Shown here: one piece after another, positions 7,137-11,043 of the stretch
Layout: each line of letters begins with the position of its first letter
Numbering within the stretch: position 1 is the stretch's first letter
From: Schleiferiaceae bacterium
GTDB lineage: Bacteria; Bacteroidota; Bacteroidia; Flavobacteriales; Schleiferiaceae
Length of the DNA: 11,043 nt
Direction: 5' to 3'
Assembly: GCA_022424815.1 (NCBI GenBank)
Contig: JAKMGS010000059.1
Span: forward strand, 1-11,043
Made by a program: the position numbers and the translations under genes
The notes under the pieces: generated by a model
The model's database searches: none
What the model was told of the DNA's origin: nothing
The model's input: the letters and a program-made list of their open reading frames with translations, nothing else

Positions 7137-8323
7137 TTCAAGCCGGAGAAATAGCACGCATTATGATGGACATGCTTCCAAAACTGGGAGCAGAAGATAC
7201 TGCCGTGATTGGTGTGAACCTCCCGGTATTAACTGCTAGACTGCGCCATTTACAAGATGCTTTCCCGGAAGGGGTTCAGCACAGCATTGCTATCAAAACC
7301 AATCCTCATCCGAAGATGCTTGAATTCCTTGTTTCTCAGGGTTTTGGTTTGGAAGCGGCCTCTATTGAAGAGGTGCGCATGGCATTAGCGGCGGGTTGTT
7401 CACCAGCTCAGATCGTTTTTGATTCTCCTGTAAAAACACGTCACGAGATACGTGAGATTTCATCTTTGCCGGGGATGTTGGTGAATGTGAATTCGTTGGA
7501 TGAATTAGATCGATATGATTCTGGTTTTAAGGGGATTTTAGGAATTAGAATTAATCCTCAAGTTCATACAGGGGCTCCAAATCTATTTGATGTAAGTAAA
7601 AATGAAAGTAAATTTGGTGTGCCTATTGACATCAAAGAGCAAATCATTGATGCCGCCATTAGGTATCCTGTTCAAGCTTTGCACATTCACAGTGGCTCAC
7701 AAATGAAAGATTTGAACATTCAACGAGGTGCATTGAAAGAGCTGAGGAGAATAGCAGATACCGTCAATAGCGTATCGCCTAGAAAAATTAAGATTCTTGA
7801 TATTGGTGGTGGATTACCCACTGAGTCACTTGATGAGTTCACGCGAATGGAGGCTTATGGCCAAATGGTGAGAGAGGTCTTCAGAGATTCAGAATACTTG
7901 ATAGTCACTGAATTTGGACAATGGGTGCATGCTGAAGGGGGATTCGCAATAACCTCCATCGAATACGTACTATCACCAAACAAGGTCTTTATTCATTTGG
8001 GTGCAGATTTTTTCATGCGCGATGCCTACACTAGTTCAAGGTCGTTTCCAATGAGCGTTTGGAATGGCGATGCTACTCAATTGAAAGGTGAGGATAGGGC
8101 TTATGATATTGCAGGTCCATTATGTTTTGCTGGAGATTATTTGGGACATGGTGTTGTTTTACCGAAAGGAATTCAAGAGGGACATTACCTTTTTATTGAT
8201 CATACCGGTGCGAATACTTATGCGCTGTGGTCACGTCATTGCTCGCGAACACTGCCTGCAACCTGGGCCTGGAACGGAAATTCAATGGTAAAATGGAGCA
8301 ATAGGTCAACTATTGGTTTTTAA
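7133..8323 (+). CDS. Fold-type III PLP decarboxylase-like protein (diaminopimelate/ornithine decarboxylase superfamily)
   Basis: A 396-residue protein with the TIM-barrel plus beta-domain layout of the ornithine/diaminopimelate/arginine decarboxylase superfamily. IAIKTNP (52-58) gives K55 as the Schiff-base lysine. HIHSGSQ (184-190) is the barrel histidine motif and DIGGGLP (223-229) the phosphate-binding glycine loop. AGPLCFAGDYL (327-337) places C331 at the C-terminal active-site cysteine. GANTYALWSR (359-368) matches the terminal PLP-contact strand. Compared with typical DapDC, the EPGR motif reads EFGQ (260-263), the Glu common after the Cys is Phe, and the Tyr of GAYT is Asn (N361). Substrate specificity is therefore probably not meso-diaminopimelate, and I give no lysA name. 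The GTG start overlaps the stop of the upstream PLP gene, with no separate promoter. GC content falls to about 30% near 7500-7620 from about 47% at the 5' end. Confidence 0.85.
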   Translation: MIQAGEIARIMMDMLPKLGAEDTAVIGVNLPVLTARLRHLQDAFPEGVQHSIAIKTNPHPKMLEFLVSQGFGLEAASIEEVRMALAAGCSPAQIVFDSPVKTRHEIREISSLPGMLVNVNSLDELDRYDSGFKGILGIRINPQVHTGAPNLFDVSKNESKFGVPIDIKEQIIDAAIRYPVQALHIHSGSQMKDLNIQRGALKELRRIADTVNSVSPRKIKILDIGGGLPTESLDEFTRMEAYGQMVREVFRDSEYLIVTEFGQWVHAEGGFAITSIEYVLSPNKVFIHLGADFFMRDAYTSSRSFPMSVWNGDATQLKGEDRAYDIAGPLCFAGDYLGHGVVLPKGIQEGHYLFIDHTGANTYALWSRHCSRTLPATWAWNGNSMVKWSNRSTIGF

Positions 8324-8326
8324 TCT

Positions 8327-8334
8327 TATTTTTG
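8327..8334 (+). promoter_or_regulatory. Candidate −7 element for the LamG/T9SS gene
   Basis: TATTTTTG here fits TAnnTTTG exactly and is identical to the −7 box of the PLP operon promoter. No TTG lies 19-21 bases upstream, so only half of the promoter is recognisable. A start site near 8340 would leave a leader of about 10 bases before the ATG pair at 8349/8352. Confidence 0.4.
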
Positions 8335-8348
8335 GAACACAAGCATTT

Positions 8349-9626
8349 ATGATGAAGTACCGTTTTTTACTCCTACTTACGGCATTTGCACCGGCATTGT
8401 TCGGACAGCAAATCATGACCGTTTCGGTAGATCAAGATAATTTTATTGTTTGTCCAGACGAGATAGTTGAGGTAAGTGCTTCACGCTCGACGACATTGAA
8501 TAACTCTTTGGACTTCAACGGATCTTCAGATTATTTGGAGATTCCGAATAATGCAGCATTTAACATCGGTACTACAAGCTTTACCGTTGAGTTTTGGGTC
8601 TTGACAAACGATATGTCAAATCTGGAATACCTGGCTGTTAATAGAAACAGCACTGGTATTGGATGGGCTATTTGGAAGAATGCCTCTGGTACTGTTGGGT
8701 TTGCAGCAAGAGATCAATTGGGAAATTATGATTCCATGTTTGGTACGATTAGTCAAATTGATGATGGAGGTTGGCACCACGTTGCAGTAACATGGAGCCG
8801 AGGAGGTGCTGCTACCTTGTACATTGATGGTGGGTACGAAACTCAAAAGACACTCAATGTTGGTGGAGATATCTCGCACACGGGTGACATTACTTTAGGT
8901 TATGGTGTATCGCCAACTACAGGAAATGCTACTTACCTAAACGGCGAAATGGATGAATTCCGCATTTGGTCGGAGGAACGAACTAGCGGTGATATTGCCA
9001 CCTATATGAGTACGCACTTAAATCCATCATCTTTTCCAACCTTGGCAGTAAACTTCGATTTTAATGAATTAACTAATGCAGATGACTGGTACGATTGTGC
9101 GAGCGGTATCATTGCTCCTACAGGTACTTCAGTACCATCAGTAAATCAAGCTGGCGGTCCATCCATGACTTTCAACTTTGCCTATACTTGGACGAATACT
9201 TCAGGTAATACACAAAATGGAGCCAACTATCAAAAGTCTTTCGGGCTCCAAGATACCGTTGTGGTGGAAGCGGGGTACTGTAAATACTTGTGTACGGATA
9301 CTTTCTATGTGGAAATCGCAGATTGTGATACCGTGAAAGATCCGCGTGATGTGGCTGCAGTATTTGCGCCAACAGCCTTTACGCCAAATGGTGATACCAA
9401 GAACGATTACTACATCGTGAAGGCCAATGCCATTAGCTATTTTGAAATGCAGGTGTACAATAGAGATGGAAACATTCTCTTCCACAGCAAAGACATCAAT
9501 ACCGGCTGGGATGGCTCGTTTGAGAACCGTCAGTGCACGGAGGGAGTATATATCGCACAGATTATGTACAGAGATGTTGAAGGTCTTGAATATATCAAGT
9601 ATCAACAGTTCACATTGATGCGCTAG
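8349..9626 (+). CDS. Secreted LamG-domain protein with T9SS type B (gliding motility-type) C-terminal sorting domain
   Basis: A 425-residue exported protein. Numbering from the ATG at 8352, residues 1-19 form a signal peptide (MKYRFLLLLTAFAPALFGQ). A LamG-type concanavalin A-like jelly roll spans about 48-225 and shows LDFNGSSDYLEI (53-64), FTVEFWV (77-83), GGWHHVAVTW (139-148), LYIDG (156-160) and GEMDEFRIW (198-206). A short cysteine-containing PKD/Ig-like stretch lies at about 275-323. The last 85 residues are a CHU_C/type B sorting domain with FAPTAFTPNGDTKNDYYIV (338-356), VYNRDGNILF (368-377), GWDGSF (385-390) and GVYIAQI (398-404). Such cargo crosses the outer membrane through the type IX system and is released or surface-attached. 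LamG domains often bind glycans or proteins, but the ligand is unknown. ATG 8349 and ATG 8352 are equally plausible starts. The TTG at 8313 is unlikely because it lies within the preceding gene and spoils the signal peptide. Confidence 0.92.
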   Translation: MMKYRFLLLLTAFAPALFGQQIMTVSVDQDNFIVCPDEIVEVSASRSTTLNNSLDFNGSSDYLEIPNNAAFNIGTTSFTVEFWVLTNDMSNLEYLAVNRNSTGIGWAIWKNASGTVGFAARDQLGNYDSMFGTISQIDDGGWHHVAVTWSRGGAATLYIDGGYETQKTLNVGGDISHTGDITLGYGVSPTTGNATYLNGEMDEFRIWSEERTSGDIATYMSTHLNPSSFPTLAVNFDFNELTNADDWYDCASGIIAPTGTSVPSVNQAGGPSMTFNFAYTWTNTSGNTQNGANYQKSFGLQDTVVVEAGYCKYLCTDTFYVEIADCDTVKDPRDVAAVFAPTAFTPNGDTKNDYYIVKANAISYFEMQVYNRDGNILFHSKDINTGWDGSFENRQCTEGVYIAQIMYRDVEGLEYIKYQQFTLMR

Positions 9627-9643
9627 CCTTATCGAATGAATTT

Positions 9644-9674
9644 AAAAGCCCAAGAGTGATCTTGGGCTTTTTTT
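9644..9674. terminator. Intrinsic terminator between convergent genes
   Basis: A perfect 12-bp stem (9644-9655 with 9660-9671) with a GTGA loop is followed by a T-run to 9674. It lies 17 bases after the stop of the LamG gene. The A4 at the left arm gives a weaker U-tract for the opposite strand, so it probably also serves the convergent DUF2147 gene ending at 9685. Confidence 0.9.
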
Positions 9675-9684
9675 ATGAAAAAAC

Positions 9685-10122
9685 CTATGGCCTTGTCCAG
9701 GTTGTACTTCGTCCTAGCCAGGTTATCCCTAAAACATATCCCTTAAAATAAAGAGAGCCATCGGCATTTAATTCGCAGTAGCATTCATAAGTTTTACCAT
9801 TTTCCGGATCATAAATGGTTCCATTCTGCCATTGCTTTTCGGCCTCGTTGTACTCTAATCCTTTTAAGATGATCAGGTTTAACAACGGGGTGTTTTTACG
9901 ACCCTCATCGGGATTCAATTCATCGACTCTTGGGGAAGTTCCATCTGCATTAAAGTCCTCTTCAAGCCATGCGATTTTCCCGTAGTACTTCCCATTTGTG
10001 GCTTTGTAAACCCTCACGATGGAGGATTTTTCTGCATTGTGCCATTGACCTATGATTTGGTCTTGTGCTTGAATTGAGACACTCAAGCAAAATAAAAAGG
10101 TTAGGAGTAACCACTTTTTCAT
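9685..10122 (-). CDS. Secreted DUF2147 family protein
   Basis: A 145-residue exported protein of unknown biochemical role. Residues 1-19 are a signal peptide (MKKWLLLTF, then FLFCLSVSIQA) with likely cleavage before QDQ. The mature part matches DUF2147: IIGQWHN (23-29), VRVYKATNGKYYGKIAWL (36-53), DELNPDEGRKNTPL (67-80), NGTIYDPENGKTYEC (100-114), KGYVLGITWLGRSTTW (127-142) and a terminal TRP. The family is common in Gram-negative bacteria and is predicted to be a small beta-rich, possibly lipocalin-like periplasmic protein; that fold is recollection. I chose the ATG at 10122 because it begins the signal peptide. A longer frame upstream to 10224 only reads through the neighbouring gene in another phase. 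The start overlaps the stop of the YihY-family gene by one base (TGATG), so the two are probably co-translated. Confidence 0.92.
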   Translation of the reverse strand: MKKWLLLTFLFCLSVSIQAQDQIIGQWHNAEKSSIVRVYKATNGKYYGKIAWLEEDFNADGTSPRVDELNPDEGRKNTPLLNLIILKGLEYNEAEKQWQNGTIYDPENGKTYECYCELNADGSLYFKGYVLGITWLGRSTTWTRP

Positions 10123-11036
10123 CACTCGTTGAGGGTATCGTTTTCTTTTTCTATTTGCGCTCCAGAAATACTTGCATTTAGTTCGAATCCTATAATCAAT
10201 CCGAAGGCGTTTACATATATCCACAATAGCATAATCATAAGTGTTCCTATAGAGCCGTAGAATTTATTGTACGTAGAAAAATTATCTACATAAAAACCAA
10301 AACCTTGTGACGAAATGATGATCAATAGGGTTGCCAAAATACTTCCCGGACTTATAAAACGCCAATGTCGACGGCGAACGGGTCCATAGTTGTACACCAA
10401 GGAAATACCAAGTAAGGTTGCAGCCAAAAGAACAAGTAATCTGGCCCATCCAATAATATCTGTGGTGTATTCTGTCAGGTAGCCTTGCTCAGCCAGCCAT
10501 CCGGTAAATCCTTCAGAAAAAATAAGAGCGACAATAGCGACTAAAATTAACAGCGCGAGCAAAATGGTCAGTAGAAACGCACTAAAATACTGCCACCAAA
10601 AATTTTTCACATTTATGTTGTGATATGATATTCCTAAGTTACTTATTAGGCTAAGTGTACCGTTAGTCGCGAACAGTAATGCCGCGACGAATGTAATAGA
10701 GAGGAGGCCGCCACGTTTTATGGTCAAAAGATCTTCTATCGTTTCAAATGCCATATCATGGGTGCTTGGTGGCAAGGCTGTAGCCAATAATTGAAACAAT
10801 TCTTCCTGAAAAATATCCAGTGGCAGGAATGCTATTAATGTGAAAATAAAAATGATGCCAGGGAAGAGTGCTAGAAAAAAGCTGAAGCTGACGGATCCTG
10901 CACGAGTTGAAATAGCACCTTCATAAATTCCGCGAAAGAAAAAAGACAAAACATCCCACAAAGTGAGGCCATCAAAAAACGGTGGTTTTATTGCGGACAA
11001 TAGTTGTTTTATCTGATCGCCAATATTGATCATCAT
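10122..11036 (-). CDS. YihY/BrkB-family (UPF0761) inner membrane protein
   Basis: A 304-residue polytopic inner-membrane protein of the YihY/virulence factor BrkB family. The old RNase BN label for this family is known to be wrong, and its true function is unsettled. Family signatures are AGSVSFSFFLALFPGIIFIF (46-65), FATNGTLSLISNLG (122-135), YNYGPVRRRHWRFISPGS (215-232) and FYGSIGTLMIMLLWIYVNAF (259-278), the last being the most diagnostic. Hydrophobic segments lie at about 51-71, 110-127, 150-174, 198-216, 230-248 and 263-287, the usual six. The tail after 290 is polar and acidic. Length is typical. ATG at 11036 or the adjacent ATG at 11033 gives a normal N-terminus, with a purine-rich GAAGAA just upstream. 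The frame is still open at the window edge, so an earlier start cannot be excluded. It is upstream gene of the DUF2147 partner. Confidence 0.9.
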   Translation of the reverse strand: MMINIGDQIKQLLSAIKPPFFDGLTLWDVLSFFFRGIYEGAISTRAGSVSFSFFLALFPGIIFIFTLIAFLPLDIFQEELFQLLATALPPSTHDMAFETIEDLLTIKRGGLLSITFVAALLFATNGTLSLISNLGISYHNINVKNFWWQYFSAFLLTILLALLILVAIVALIFSEGFTGWLAEQGYLTEYTTDIIGWARLLVLLAATLLGISLVYNYGPVRRRHWRFISPGSILATLLIIISSQGFGFYVDNFSTYNKFYGSIGTLMIMLLWIYVNAFGLIIGFELNASISGAQIEKENDTLNE

Positions 11037-11043
11037 ATTCTTC

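Noticed and set aside
8313..8348. TTG start for the LamG protein
   Set aside because: It overlaps the preceding gene and puts extra residues before a proper signal peptide, and the −7 box lies downstream of it.
9201..9605. Antisense open frame of 134 codons within the T9SS protein gene
   Set aside because: The opposite strand encodes a clear CHU_C sorting domain, and the antisense product has no motif.
10123..10224. Longer N-terminus for the DUF2147 protein
   Set aside because: The added residues are basic, lie over the YihY-family gene in another phase, and would bury the signal peptide.
1..11043. Mobile element, CRISPR array, tRNA or defence system
   Set aside because: No transposase, integrase, regularly spaced repeats, cloverleaf-like sequence or defence-protein motif was seen in any gene or gap.

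Overview
The window looks like chromosomal DNA of a Bacteroidota member, most likely a marine-type Flavobacteriales relative. Three things point there: a type IX secretion cargo protein with a gliding-motility-type C-terminal domain, small Bacteroidota-type membrane and secreted families (DUF4834-like, DUF2147), and promoters of the Bacteroidota form TAnnTTTG without clear Shine-Dalgarno sequences. The genus cannot be fixed from this sequence. Coding density is very high, the longest gap is 112 bases, and no stretch over 300 bases lacks a gene. I see no rRNA, tRNA, CRISPR array, insertion sequence or phage gene.

Layout, left to right. (1) Positions 1-1599 hold the 3' part of carB, the carbamoyl-phosphate synthase large subunit, followed by a strong intrinsic terminator. 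(2) Positions 1678-3125 hold a two-gene plus-strand unit, a 60-residue membrane protein (DUF4834-like) and a GT-B glycosyltransferase, joined by a GTGA overlap. (3) A bidirectional terminator separates it from a convergent minus-strand gene (3152-5605) for a large YfhO-family membrane protein. (4) A 112-base divergent intergenic region carries a good Bacteroidota promoter that reads rightward into two overlapping genes (5718-8323). These encode a fold-type I PLP enzyme of unassigned function and a fold-type III PLP decarboxylase-like protein. (5) Positions 8349-9626 encode a secreted LamG-domain protein with a T9SS type B sorting domain, followed by another bidirectional terminator. (6) On the minus strand at the right edge, a YihY/BrkB-family membrane protein overlaps a secreted DUF2147 protein by one base.

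How the genes relate. CarB supplies carbamoyl phosphate for pyrimidine and arginine synthesis and is transcriptionally separate from its neighbours. The glycosyltransferase and the YfhO protein are both plausible envelope-glycan enzymes, but they lie on opposite strands and a shared pathway is only an inference. The two PLP enzymes are the most interesting unit. They are translationally coupled, share one promoter, have intact lysines and PLP-binding signatures, and the decarboxylase-like partner departs from ordinary diaminopimelate decarboxylase at several active-site motifs. They may form a two-step amino-acid or amine pathway that I cannot name. This pair is the best candidate here for an undescribed system.
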